Both the position numbers and the translations under genes were made by a program. The notes under the pieces are model-generated. The model was not told where the DNA came from. It worked only from the letters and a program-made list of their open reading frames with translations, and made no database searches. From NCBI GenBank assembly GCA_003167495.1, contig PMSX01000351.1, positions 1-64,000 of the forward strand: 64,000 nt of DNA, written 5' to 3'. Position 1 is the first letter of the stretch. Every line of letters begins with the position of its first letter. This DNA is from Bryobacterales bacterium (GTDB lineage Bacteria > Acidobacteriota > Terriglobia > Bryobacterales > Bryobacteraceae). This document shows positions 54,868 through 63,022 of the stretch, piece after piece.

Positions 54868-55548
54868 TTAGCTGCGCTTCCAGAACTCGCGGTTGGCCGC
54901 GTTGATGGCACTAACGGACTTGGAGATGCTCGCCGCGTTCTTACTCGCGTCGAAGGTCCCTGTTTTCTGCGCTCCGTTGTTTTGGAGGCGCACAATTTCG
55001 CTCGCTCCGACGAAGGCGCTGCGGATCGCGTCGCACGTCAGAGTTTTGAATTCGGGAGTCGCTCCCAGAAACGGCGTGACCGCATCGCGGTGCTTGCCCT
55101 CGAACGCAGTCTGTAAAGCTTTACGTCTCAAGCCGCAGAGCGCATCACTGGTCTTTTTCAGACCGCCCTTTGTCTTCGCGTCGACGGTAGGCATGTGCAG
55201 ACCGGGCGAGAGGATTTCAGCGCGCGCGAATACGTCTTGCGCTTCGCTAACGAGGGCCGCGCTGTCGCCGGTCTTCGCTTCTTCTTTTTCGTCCTTGTCT
55301 TCCTCGTCTTCGTCTTTGCTCTTTTTATCGAGAGCAGACACGCGAGCGTCGAGCGCAGTGATCTTGTCGAGGATCTTCGAAAGTGTGTCGGAGGTTTTCT
55401 TTTTCTCTTCCTCGTCGTCTTTCTTCTTCTCTTCCTCGGCTTCGGCGTCCTTGGTGTCCTTGTCTTCTTTGAGGGTCTTCTCGAACTCGGCTGCGTCGCC
55501 GGCTTTGAAAGCTGTACGCAGTCGGTCCATCCAGGTTGTTTTTTTCAT
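54868..55548 (-). CDS. Possible nested scaffold protein (in-frame internal start)
   Basis: The ATG at 55548 lies in frame with the DUF2213 gene, at the start of its charged C-terminal region (MKKTTWMDRLRTAFKAGDAA). GGAGACAAGGA lies just upstream, an unusually strong ribosome-binding site inside a gene. The 226-residue product would be a free scaffold, as in lambda NU3 inside C. Inference only. Confidence 0.4.
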   Translation of the reverse strand: MKKTTWMDRLRTAFKAGDAAEFEKTLKEDKDTKDAEAEEEKKKDDEEEKKKTSDTLSKILDKITALDARVSALDKKSKDEDEEDKDEKEEAKTGDSAALVSEAQDVFARAEILSPGLHMPTVDAKTKGGLKKTSDALCGLRRKALQTAFEGKHRDAVTPFLGATPEFKTLTCDAIRSAFVGASEIVRLQNNGAQKTGTFDASKNAASISKSVSAINAANREFWKRS

Positions 55549-56076
55549 TGGGTCCTTGTCTCCTATTGCGCAGCGGGTACCGCAGCGTCCTTGTTCCACC
55601 AGGGCGAGATGATTGCCGAAAATATTCGTCTGTCTTCCTTGCCCCGGCTGAATCTCTTCGTAGTCCGCGTCATAGCCGCAGCTCACTTCGCGCAGGCCTG
55701 CGCGGACTTCTTTAATCGCGTCCGCGTCGGTGACGAGCAGATCGGCGATGAGCAGATCGTTGTCTGTCGCGGCGCCGCGGCGTACGTTCTGCACGATGCC
55801 AACGGCGAGCGTCCTCCAGTTGGCGGGCGTTACGTCTTCGCTCGGGTGATCGATGGTGAGCGGTTTGCCTTCGAAGCTCGCAATCGTATCGGGATGAAAG
55901 ACAGCGGCGGCGTCGCGCTCGACGCGAATCAGTCCGTCCTTGGCGGTGACCGGGATCTCGCCTTCGCCATAAATCATGGCGCCCGTGCGCGCGATGGCGA
56001 CACCTTCGCAGAGCAGATAGCCTTCAGGCGTGAGACGTTGACGCGGGCCGAGCGATTCGGTTGTGTAGTAGCGCAT
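54868..56076 (-). CDS. DUF2213 head-maturation protein with C-terminal scaffold
   Basis: A 402-residue protein. Residues 1-175 are the DUF2213 domain (LTPEGYLLCEGVAIARTGAM, FEGKPLTIDHPSEDVTPANW, LREVSCGYDADYEEI), thought to act as the prohead protease. Residues 180-400 are highly charged (EEKKKDDEEEKKKTS, a coiled coil, DEDEEDKDEKEEAKTG) with a scaffold-like C-terminus. A protease-scaffold fusion directly before decoration and capsid genes is the classic order. An internal start may yield the scaffold alone. Confidence 0.82.
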   Translation of the reverse strand: MRYYTTESLGPRQRLTPEGYLLCEGVAIARTGAMIYGEGEIPVTAKDGLIRVERDAAAVFHPDTIASFEGKPLTIDHPSEDVTPANWRTLAVGIVQNVRRGAATDNDLLIADLLVTDADAIKEVRAGLREVSCGYDADYEEIQPGQGRQTNIFGNHLALVEQGRCGTRCAIGDKDPMKKTTWMDRLRTAFKAGDAAEFEKTLKEDKDTKDAEAEEEKKKDDEEEKKKTSDTLSKILDKITALDARVSALDKKSKDEDEEDKDEKEEAKTGDSAALVSEAQDVFARAEILSPGLHMPTVDAKTKGGLKKTSDALCGLRRKALQTAFEGKHRDAVTPFLGATPEFKTLTCDAIRSAFVGASEIVRLQNNGAQKTGTFDASKNAASISKSVSAINAANREFWKRS

Positions 56077-56094
56077 GGATTACAGTCGTTCTAA

Positions 56095-56373
56095 ATGGAG
56101 ATCGAACTTCGCTCGAAACAAGAAATTCAGGCCGCCCATGATCGGCTCGTCGCGATCATCGTCGGCGACGTGCCAAAGCCGTATGAAAATCCGCACTGGC
56201 TGACGAGTCTGCGCATTTCCGCGTCGGTCTTATGTTGGGTGCTGAAGCACGATCACAACAGCTCGTTTGCAGAAACTCTAGATGAGATCGACGCCTTCCT
56301 CGCCGCGCGGGGCATCGTTCTACAGGACAGCGGACGGCTGCAAATTCGAGGCGATGACGCGATGACGAAATGA
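56095..56373 (+). CDS. Hypothetical plus-strand gene within the late operon
   Basis: A 92-residue frame (MEIELRSKQEIQAAHDRLVA, VPKPYENPHWLTSLRISASV, TLDEIDAFLAARGIVLQDSG). It fills the whole gap between two minus-strand genes (56077-56376) and looks protein-like, with regular helices and a balanced composition. It probably has its own promoter and may be a cargo gene expressed from the prophage. No family recognised. Confidence 0.6.
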   Translation: MEIELRSKQEIQAAHDRLVAIIVGDVPKPYENPHWLTSLRISASVLCWVLKHDHNSSFAETLDEIDAFLAARGIVLQDSGRLQIRGDDAMTK

Positions 56374-56376
56374 GGA

Positions 56377-57216
56377 TTAAGCCGCTTGCGGCAATTCCAC
56401 GAAGCGTTCGAACTGCTTGCGGCTGACCATCTCGATGTGGCCGTGGCCGTACACCTTGTGCGGCCAGCGCACTTCGTCGAGCGAGACGAGCGGCAGAGAA
56501 AGGCACCGGCAATTCCAGACGCAGCCTGGGTGATAATGCCCAGCCTTCGGCGGCTCGCCGGCGAGTTGCTCGGGCGAGGCTGGGTCGCTCCAAGCCACTA
56601 AAACTTTGTCCATCGTGCGGTGCGAAGGCCGCACACGCTGGTCCTCGCTGGTGACCCACTCGTACCAGGCCAGGCCGAGGCGTTCTGAGCGCGCCTCGGT
56701 GAGTGCGCTTTCCGCTTGTCCGACTTGTGTGCGGGCGATGAGCTTTGCTCTGCTTTGCGCCGCCTGCGGGAGCTTTTGCTCCAACTCCTTCGCGATCTCG
56801 GCCGAGCGCAAACCACGCTGCTGCTGACGGGTCACGAAGGCGGCCGCGCGTTGGGCCAGCTCGCCCGGCAGACCTACGATCAGGCGTGCGTTCTCCGCCA
56901 CCAGTTCGTTGACACGCGCGCCCACAGGCCCGTCCATTTCCGTCCGCAGTGCTTGGTAGATCCGTCGCGAATGCAGCGACTCACGCGCCGCCGCGCGCCA
57001 GGAGGTGGCATTCGTTTTGGCCACGCGGGAGAGCATGCGGCGCGCGATTTCTTCGGCTGCCTGGCGAATGGCTTCTTCGTCCTCCGCCGGCAGCAGGACG
57101 GTTGGCTCGTGGCCGGTGATGATGCTCCACGGAATGAACTTCTCGACGAATGCTTCCAGATCGGCCAAGTACAAGCGGGTGTTGCGCAGGATCGGGCGCC
57201 AGTCGTCGTATTTCAT
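56377..57216 (-). CDS. MuF-type head morphogenesis protein
   Basis: A 279-residue protein. The C-terminal half (KLIARTQVGQAESALTEARS, WYEWVTSEDQRVRPSHRTMD, HYHPGCVWNCRCLSLPL) has the Mu gpF/SPP1 gp7 pattern: VRxSHR and HPxCxCxC-type residues. The N-terminal half is helical. MuF proteins enter the head with the portal. Followed by portal upstream with 141 nt between. Confidence 0.85.
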   Translation of the reverse strand: MKYDDWRPILRNTRLYLADLEAFVEKFIPWSIITGHEPTVLLPAEDEEAIRQAAEEIARRMLSRVAKTNATSWRAAARESLHSRRIYQALRTEMDGPVGARVNELVAENARLIVGLPGELAQRAAAFVTRQQQRGLRSAEIAKELEQKLPQAAQSRAKLIARTQVGQAESALTEARSERLGLAWYEWVTSEDQRVRPSHRTMDKVLVAWSDPASPEQLAGEPPKAGHYHPGCVWNCRCLSLPLVSLDEVRWPHKVYGHGHIEMVSRKQFERFVELPQAA

Positions 57217-57357
57217 GGGTTGGTACTTACTGCGGTTGACGAAGGCGCCACGGCTGCGCGACGCTAGAACTAGAGAGCCGTTCCGGAAGCTGCGGAGTCG
57301 TAAGGTTTCCTAAATCGTTCGGAACGCCCAATAGTCCGTACGGACGGGGACGGCTCT
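57217..57357. other. Gap between MuF and portal genes
   Basis: About 140 bases without a coding frame. It includes a CCGTACGG palindrome near 57335. No other signal was recognised. Confidence 0.4.
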
Positions 57358-59232
57358 TCATGGCTTACGCTCAAATCCGCTCAAAAGCCACTTCTTCGAT
57401 TTACCCTTCCAATCCAAGCCGATAATCGCGCGATGCGCCGGCGACTCAACGATCATCCGATTACCTTTCATTTCGATTGGAATGGACGAAAGAACGGCGT
57501 CTGGCAAGTCTTCGAGCTTGAGATCGCCGGCAGTCTTTACGTGCTTCTCGATAATGTGGCTTAGTCCGTACCCGCCGCTAAAGTCGTTTTTCGGATCGCC
57601 AGATTTACCCCAAGCGAGATCAATGTCGCCGAGATACGGATGTTTGAAAGCGCCGGGAACTTCGCCCGTCTGTGCCTTTTGAAGTTTTTCGATCGCTTCG
57701 CTCGGTTTGCCTTCGTACTCATGGAAGATCGGTCCATGCTCGCCGACGGCTCGCGAAGCGCCACCGGTACCGGTTTCGCTAAATTCGCCGTCGTCGTCTC
57801 TCGGATGATCGCCTTCTCGCCAAGTCTTGCCGTCACGGGTCTTTTCTTTGTCATCGCCGAACGGATCGCCCGCCGAACCGAACTCGCCCGACTCCACGTC
57901 GTTGTCGGCGGTTGCGATGTCCTCATCGGTGATGTTGGTCCACACGCCAGTGAGGTGAGATTGCTGCCGCAGTTCTTTGAGCGCCGTCTGACGGCCGATG
58001 ATCGAGGACGTACAGGCCGAGGTGATTGAAGTCGTCAACGTCGATGCGATAGTCGACTTCTCGACGTCGCTCAGTTGCCACAACGGACGGAACGTGAAAT
58101 CGCTACCCTTGGGCAGCGGCTTGCCGACTTGCGACAGATACGAGATGGCGAGCAGCTTCTTCACGCCCGCGCGCAGGCGGCGTTCCTGCTGCTGCTTGAT
58201 GCCGTCGTAGTAGTTGCGGATGTCGCTCTCGCCTGTCGAGTTCAGACCGGCCGGGCTCTGCCCGAAGAGCCGCGTCAAAGGAATATCCAGCGCGCCGCTC
58301 AATTGCTGGGCGAATTGCAACAGCACGGCATCGAGCCCGGCAAACGTGTAAGCGTTCGCCTCGAATTCGTCCTTGGTGTCCATGAGGGTGAGGCCCTCAT
58401 TAGTCTGGGTCGAGCGAATGAATTCGATCTGTTTGACGAGCCCGTCCAGGATCGGGCCCCCGGCCGCGATGATGTCACGCAAACCCTCAACTTTGTAGAT
58501 GCGGAGATGCGCTTTATAGACGAGCTGGGCCGCGCCCTGCGTCGTCGAGTCGAACGCGAGCAAGCGGTCGTATAGCCGCTCAAGGACGCTCTGACTCCAG
58601 AGGTTCTCCGCGACTTTCTGCCAGTAGGGAAGGTCCTGCCCGTCGATGCGAATCACGCGCGAATGGTGAATGCGGGCGCGCGGGATCGCCATCGAGTCGG
58701 CGACTACCTCGTAGTACTTCGGCAGGCCCAAATCGGGTCCGAAGTCTTTGACGACGTCCTGCAAGCTGGGCTGCACGAGCCAGCGGTCGAGCGCCATCAA
58801 CCCCTTGAACTGGTCCTTGCGAATCGTCTCGATCCGCAGGGGCGTCGAGAAATCTTGCCCATCGATGAGGATCACGCCGAGCGCGCCGCCGTACAGCCGC
58901 GCCCATTTGATCGTGTCGCACAGGCGATCCCAGATGGCGAGGTCTTTCCAGCAACCCATCAACGCCTCAATTTCGTCGGGGGGAATGAGGGAATTCAGCT
59001 CGATGCCGAGCTTGGTCATATCCTCGGCGACGCTGTCGACGGCCTTGCCGCAGATCCACGACGAGCGGTACATGGCCTCGATCCCGAAGCGGTTGCGCGA
59101 AATGTAATCCGGCTGATACGTCGCGTGACTGGCTAGGTTGCCCGTGCCGTAGCCAAGCTTCGCCTGAAAGTTGACGAACGAATCGCTGGTCGTTGCCGTC
59201 TTAACGGCGCGCGTGGCTGAGGGTTTCTTCAT
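57358..59232 (-). CDS. Portal protein with C-terminal PBECR-like nuclease domain
   Basis: A 624-residue protein. Residues 1-430 are the portal of the DUF1073 (PF06381) family: YISRNRFGIEAMYRSSWICG, WARLYGGALGVILIDGQDFS, LTRLFGQSPAGLNSTGESDI and YYDGIKQQQERRLR. A charged linker follows. The last about 115 residues (HPYLGDIDLAWGKSG, YGLSHIIEKHVKTAG, NRMIVESPAHRAIIGLDWKG, KKWLLSGFE) have the pattern of the phage Barnase-EndoU-ColicinE5/D-RelE-like (PBECR) nucleases usually fused to MuF or polyvalent proteins. The His pair in SHIIEKH is the likely active site. A toxin domain on the portal would be delivered with the virion. Confidence 0.8.
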   Translation of the reverse strand: MKKPSATRAVKTATTSDSFVNFQAKLGYGTGNLASHATYQPDYISRNRFGIEAMYRSSWICGKAVDSVAEDMTKLGIELNSLIPPDEIEALMGCWKDLAIWDRLCDTIKWARLYGGALGVILIDGQDFSTPLRIETIRKDQFKGLMALDRWLVQPSLQDVVKDFGPDLGLPKYYEVVADSMAIPRARIHHSRVIRIDGQDLPYWQKVAENLWSQSVLERLYDRLLAFDSTTQGAAQLVYKAHLRIYKVEGLRDIIAAGGPILDGLVKQIEFIRSTQTNEGLTLMDTKDEFEANAYTFAGLDAVLLQFAQQLSGALDIPLTRLFGQSPAGLNSTGESDIRNYYDGIKQQQERRLRAGVKKLLAISYLSQVGKPLPKGSDFTFRPLWQLSDVEKSTIASTLTTSITSACTSSIIGRQTALKELRQQSHLTGVWTNITDEDIATADNDVESGEFGSAGDPFGDDKEKTRDGKTWREGDHPRDDDGEFSETGTGGASRAVGEHGPIFHEYEGKPSEAIEKLQKAQTGEVPGAFKHPYLGDIDLAWGKSGDPKNDFSGGYGLSHIIEKHVKTAGDLKLEDLPDAVLSSIPIEMKGNRMIVESPAHRAIIGLDWKGKSKKWLLSGFERKP

Positions 59233-59401
59233 TGTTCTTAGCGAGCTGTTCTTTCGCTGCGTTTCGCTCGACGATCAGCGCGTAAATCTTGGCCGACGCC
59301 CAGGCTGCGGTGTGGCGCATGTCCGCGAGCTCCGCTTCTAACTCGGCGATGCGGCGATCTCGCATCCGGTAGCCGTCGTTCTTTTCCGTGGGTTCGTTCA
59401 T
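59201..59401 (-). CDS. Small coiled-coil hypothetical phage protein
   Basis: A 66-residue helical protein (MNEPTEKNDGYRMRDRRIAE, LEAELADMRHTAAWASAKIY). It overlaps the terminase stop by 4 nt and the portal start by 32 nt. Function unknown. Confidence 0.6.
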   Translation of the reverse strand: MNEPTEKNDGYRMRDRRIAELEAELADMRHTAAWASAKIYALIVERNAAKEQLAKNNEETLSHARR

Positions 59402-60609
59402 TGCGCGAGCTTTGCCCAAACGTTATGGGAGCCGCGCCGTTGGATATAGCCGTCGAGCGAGTAACGGATCGCGTCCCAGCCGTGGTTCTCTTTGTCGACG
59501 ACGATCGGCAGAATGTCGCCCGTTTGCTTGTCGACCTTGTAGCTGTAGCGGCGTGCTTCCCGCTGCAGGTTCGGGCAGTTCTTCTCGTGAATCACGATCT
59601 GCTTAAAGCCCTGCAAGTGCGCTATGCCATCTTCGACTGAGCCGTCCCACTTATCCGCCGCCGAGATGTTGAATCCCTGACGGCGCAGGTAGCTGATCGT
59701 TTCCGGCCGCGCCGAGTCGGCCTTAATCGGCCACTGCCGCGCGCTGGGAATCTCGTCGAACAGTGCCGGCGTGTTGTCGATCTCGACGTGATAACCGAAC
59801 TGTTCTTGATCGATGTACAGCTTCTCGTCTTTGATGAAGCTGCGCACGAGCACGGTCGGATCGTTGGCGAAGCCCCAGTCCGCACCGAAAAAGAAACGCG
59901 CGCCCTCCGGCGTCGCGAAATTCTCGATCGACACGCGCTTGCGGAAGATGATGGCGTCCGAGATGGTGAGATAGCCACCTTCCCAGACGTGATCGAAATC
60001 GTCTGCTTGGCGGGCTCGGTCCTCGGCCATCTCTTCGCGCAACACGTCCGGGAAAAACGGATTGTCGCGCCAGTTGGCTTCGACGACGATCGAGTTCGTG
60101 AGCTTGTTGGGTCCGCGCAGGAGCTGGTCAACGGGATCGTCGGCGCTCACCGGGTTCCACGCAAACCATAACTCCGAGCCTGGCTTGCGAATCGTCGGCC
60201 TGAGCAGTTGCAGGCTGCGTTTCGAGAGCGCCTGCGCTTCTTCGACAAACGCCACGTCATACCCTTCGAGCGATTTGATCGACTCGGCGGTGTGGTTCTG
60301 CATGCCCTGGAAGATGATCAGCCCATCTCCCGGCGTCCGGATCTCTTTATCGAGGACGTTGAAGTAGTGCCCGACGCCGTGCGCCTGGATCTTGTCTTCG
60401 ATGACGCGCTTGACGGATTGCTCAAGCGATTTCTGGATTTCGCGGATGCAAACCGCGCGAACCCCGCTCTGCCGCAGGCATTTTTCGACCAGTTCGTCGG
60501 CGAAAAAGTGCGACTTCCCCGAACCGCGGCCGCCGTGCGCTCCCTTGTAGCGGGAGGGTTGGAGCAGCGGTACGAAAACTCTAGGGGTCTGAATTCTTAG
60601 GGTCGACAA
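59398..60609 (-). CDS. Terminase large subunit (PBSX family)
   Basis: A 403-residue protein. Walker A GGRGSGKS (residues 27-34), Walker B VAFVEEAQAL and motif III FAWNPVSADDPV form the ATPase. The C-terminal nuclease has Asp residues in FGADWGFANDPT, IKADSARPETI and NHGWDAIRYSLDG. It packages DNA into the prohead. The start overlaps the small-subunit stop. Confidence 0.92.
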   Translation of the reverse strand: MSTLRIQTPRVFVPLLQPSRYKGAHGGRGSGKSHFFADELVEKCLRQSGVRAVCIREIQKSLEQSVKRVIEDKIQAHGVGHYFNVLDKEIRTPGDGLIIFQGMQNHTAESIKSLEGYDVAFVEEAQALSKRSLQLLRPTIRKPGSELWFAWNPVSADDPVDQLLRGPNKLTNSIVVEANWRDNPFFPDVLREEMAEDRARQADDFDHVWEGGYLTISDAIIFRKRVSIENFATPEGARFFFGADWGFANDPTVLVRSFIKDEKLYIDQEQFGYHVEIDNTPALFDEIPSARQWPIKADSARPETISYLRRQGFNISAADKWDGSVEDGIAHLQGFKQIVIHEKNCPNLQREARRYSYKVDKQTGDILPIVVDKENHGWDAIRYSLDGYIQRRGSHNVWAKLAQ

Positions 60610-60880
60610 TCACGCGCTCGATCCGCTCGATGACGAGCGGCCCGCCATCCTTGCCAGCGTGCTCGATCGAGGAAAGCTTGGGATGCACGTAGGGAGCGCA
60701 GTCTTTGGCGATCGCCGCCGCACGGATCCAATCGCCTGTGGCGAAATAATCGTGCATGGCTTTGATCATCACTTCGAGCGGCGTGATGCCCTCCTCTATC
60801 GCCCGCTCGGCGATCTTGCGTGTTTTCTTTGTGACCGAGCCGGCCTTGCGGCCGGCCCCTTTGCGCTTACCGCCGTGCAC
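60581..60880 (-). CDS. Probable terminase small subunit
   Basis: A 99-residue protein (MHGGKRKGAGRKAGSVTKKT, LEVMIKAMHDYFATGDWIRA, IAKDCAPYVHPKLSSIEHAG). Basic N-terminus and the PLEVM...AAxIAKDxAPYVHPKLS pattern are those of small proteins directly upstream of the large terminase in many phages. It overlaps terL by 29 nt. DNA recognition is inferred. Confidence 0.72.
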   Translation of the reverse strand: MHGGKRKGAGRKAGSVTKKTRKIAERAIEEGITPLEVMIKAMHDYFATGDWIRAAAIAKDCAPYVHPKLSSIEHAGKDGGPLVIERIERVIVDPKNSDP

Positions 60881-60989
60881 TTTTGCCTTTGATTAAAAGT
60901 TGATTCTTCTGAGTGACTTCGCAGCACTCAACGTCTTTGTTCGCAGAGACTTGCCAGCGCCGGCGCGTTTAGCCGAAACTTGATTAAGA

Positions 60990-61685
60990 TCAAGCGAGCA
61001 GCGCGGCGCGGACCGTGCTCGCGTACCACTTGGCGCCGCTTCCCGTCTTCAGTTCTAACCCGTTCAGTTGCTCCGTGATATCCCGAAAAGTTTTACCTTG
61101 CGAGCGCAGGCTGCGGATCATTTCGAGAACCGCCGTCGGAGTCGGCTTGACAGTTCGAGCTGCCCTCGCCCTCGCGAGTGATTCCGGCCAATGGGGATTG
61201 CCATGCTTCGAATACTTGCGTCCGCTTCTGCGACTGATGCGGAACCCGTTGGCCTTGATCTCCCGTTTTGCGGCGTCGAGCCCGGCCTTGGTGCGCTGGG
61301 AGATCATCTCCCGTTCGTGCTCGGCCATGGCGGCCATGATATGCAAAGTGAGCTTGTTCGCGTGCGGGATATCGAGGGCGATGAAGTCCACGCCTGATTC
61401 CATTAACCCGGAAATGAAGTGGACGTTGCGGGCTAGCCGGTCGAGCTTGGCAATCAGAAGAGTCGCTTTGCGCAGCTTCGCCTCGCCGAGTGCCGCGAGT
61501 AACTGTGGCCGGTTGATGTGCCGTTTGCCGGATTCGACTTCAGTAAACTCAGCGCGGATAGGCATCTTGCCGGCGAAGCGGAGGACCGCCTCCCGTTGCG
61601 CCTCGAGTCCGAGCCCGCTTTCCCCTTGGCGGACGCTCGACACCCGGTAATAGGCGATAAAGCCGTTTTTACTGCTGCTCTTCAT
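60990..61685 (-). CDS. Serine recombinase (resolvase/invertase type)
   Basis: A 231-residue protein from the ATG 61685. AYYRVSSVRQGESGLGLEAQ contains the catalytic Ser of the resolvase family (Ser16), then LLIAKLDRLARNVHFISGLM and MAAMAEHEREMISQRTKAGL. The C-terminal TAVLEMIRSLRSQGKTFRDI is the DNA-binding helix-turn-helix, and the large-serine-integrase zinc domain is absent. It lies between lysis and packaging genes. It could be a host-range inversion or resolution enzyme, or the phage integrase substitute. No invertible fibre segment was noticed. Confidence 0.85.
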   Translation of the reverse strand: MKSSSKNGFIAYYRVSSVRQGESGLGLEAQREAVLRFAGKMPIRAEFTEVESGKRHINRPQLLAALGEAKLRKATLLIAKLDRLARNVHFISGLMESGVDFIALDIPHANKLTLHIMAAMAEHEREMISQRTKAGLDAAKREIKANGFRISRRSGRKYSKHGNPHWPESLARARAARTVKPTPTAVLEMIRSLRSQGKTFRDITEQLNGLELKTGSGAKWYASTVRAALLA

Positions 61686-61758
61686 CTTGATGTATTCGTC
61701 TGAAAGGGTTTTGGCGTTTTGTAGAGGCACTGAACGGAACCTTTCGTTCAGTATGCCG

Positions 61759-61974
61759 CTACGCTCCGGTATCAATCACCTGGGCACACGCCACGAGCGC
61801 TGCGCTGAGGCTGAGGGCCTGCTCGGGTGTCAGCTTGCAGCCCGGCGCCAGCTCGCCTTCGTCGGATTCGACTATCGACGCGCCATGCAGCACGATACCG
61901 ACGCCGGCCGGCAGCGGCTCGGAGTCGTCAACGAAAACTTCGAAGCTCGTCGGATGATCAGACAATGGCCTCAC
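61759..61974 (-). CDS. Hypothetical late phage protein
   Basis: A 71-residue protein (FEVFVDDSEPLPAGVGIVLH, LTPEQALSLSAALVACAQVI). It overlaps the gene before it by 17 nt. Function unknown. Confidence 0.55.
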   Translation of the reverse strand: MRPLSDHPTSFEVFVDDSEPLPAGVGIVLHGASIVESDEGELAPGCKLTPEQALSLSAALVACAQVIDTGA

Positions 61975-62398
61975 CGTTCATGAGGGTTTGCGTCTGTGAG
62001 GAAATGAGGGGACTCGTCAGCAGCGGACGCGAGCCGCTTCGCTCTTTCGTCAGCAGCCCTTGAACCTGATCGGCTTCGAGGAATTGCTCTAACGCTTTGA
62101 TCGTCACGCTACAGGCCTGCAGGAATTTCGCTCGACCCATGGCGCGCCAGGCGCCCTTCACGTCGATCCGCGTCGCAAGCTGTTTGACGCCGAGCGTCGC
62201 CTGATACTGCTCGCCGACTTCGACGAAGGACTTCTCGCCGTCCGAGTCGACGTACCAGCCGCGAATGATCTTTGCGAGCTCGTCGAAGCGCGCGTCCTTC
62301 TTCTTCCAGGGAGCGAGCTCGACGGCGAGCGCGCCATACTCGTCGACGATGGCGCGCCGCAGCTCGGCGCTCACCAACTCTTTTTCAGCTTTGTTCAT
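61958..62398 (-). CDS. Hypothetical late phage protein
   Basis: A 146-residue protein (KELVSAELRRAIVDEYGALA, FDELAKIIRGWYVDSDGEKS, ALEQFLEADQVQGLLTKERS), mostly helical. Position next to lysis genes is not informative. Function unknown. Confidence 0.65.
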   Translation of the reverse strand: MNKAEKELVSAELRRAIVDEYGALAVELAPWKKKDARFDELAKIIRGWYVDSDGEKSFVEVGEQYQATLGVKQLATRIDVKGAWRAMGRAKFLQACSVTIKALEQFLEADQVQGLLTKERSGSRPLLTSPLISSQTQTLMNGEAIV

Positions 62399-62400
62399 TG

Positions 62401-62541
62401 TCAGTCCAAACCCGATAGCCAGCTCAGCGCGGGAAGCGAGAGCCGCTCGTCGTCGTCTTCAAATTCGATCTCCCAGAAACGCTTCCGGGCAACCAGCTTG
62501 CGGCGCCGGCTTCGGCGCGTACGGCGCGAGATTTTACGCAT
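62401..62541 (-). CDS. Small basic phage protein (46 aa)
   Basis: A 46-residue frame starting MRKISRRTRRSRRRKLVARK and ending in an acidic region (EFEDDDERLSLP). It fits the gap between lysozyme and the next gene and its stop lies 3 nt before the following start, so it may be translated. Weak evidence only. Confidence 0.45.
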   Translation of the reverse strand: MRKISRRTRRSRRRKLVARKRFWEIEFEDDDERLSLPALSWLSGLD

Positions 62542-62557
62542 GGGCGTCGCCGCCCGG

Positions 62558-63022
62558 TTAGCGTGCCACCCACTCGCCGGTGCGAATCATTTCGGCGATC
62601 CGTTTTCCGCGCGCGCCTACTTCGTCGATCCAGGGCTTCGTCGCGAGTAGTTCGTCGGCCGCCGCGTCGTAGCGGCCGGCAGCCAGGTAAGCGAGCGTAT
62701 TGTGGAAACGCAGTAAACCCCCGATGCCGAGATTGAAGGTTAGGTTCGCGAGCGCCGTTTGGCGTACTGAGTCGAGCGCCTCAAACCAGGGCAGGGAAGC
62801 GGTGAGCTGGCTCGCGACGTCTTGCATGTCGTCGTTGTTCAGGTACAGCGATTCGGCTTTGCTGATGCCGTGGGTGTCGAGACAGCGACCCCTTCCAATC
62901 GACGGATGTCCTTTGACGAGCGTCCCCGGGCGAATGGGTAAGCCCGTGGCATCGTCATAGACGTATAGCTTCTCCCCTTCGTCGTTCGCGAGCTCGGCTG
63001 CCAGTTCTACGAAGTCGATCAC
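62558..63022 (-). CDS. GH24 lysozyme (endolysin)
   Basis: A 154-residue protein. The T4-lysozyme-like segment NDEGEKLYVYDDATG...HPSIGRG gives the catalytic Glu15 and Asp24; the usual catalytic Thr is Ser in PSIGRG. FEALDSVRQTALANLTFNLG and RYDAAADELLATKPWIDEVG are typical GH24 C-lobe features. No signal peptide is evident, so the partner holin must release it. It overlaps the holin stop by 4 nt. Confidence 0.85.
   Translation of the reverse strand: MIDFVELAAELANDEGEKLYVYDDATGLPIRPGTLVKGHPSIGRGRCLDTHGISKAESLYLNNDDMQDVASQLTASLPWFEALDSVRQTALANLTFNLGIGGLLRFHNTLAYLAAGRYDAAADELLATKPWIDEVGARGKRIAEMIRTGEWVAR

Noticed and set aside
55195-56094. Long plus-strand open frame (299 codons) opposite the DUF2213 gene
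   Set aside because: Phe/Val/Leu-rich mirror of the charged Glu/Lys scaffold region; not a membrane protein.
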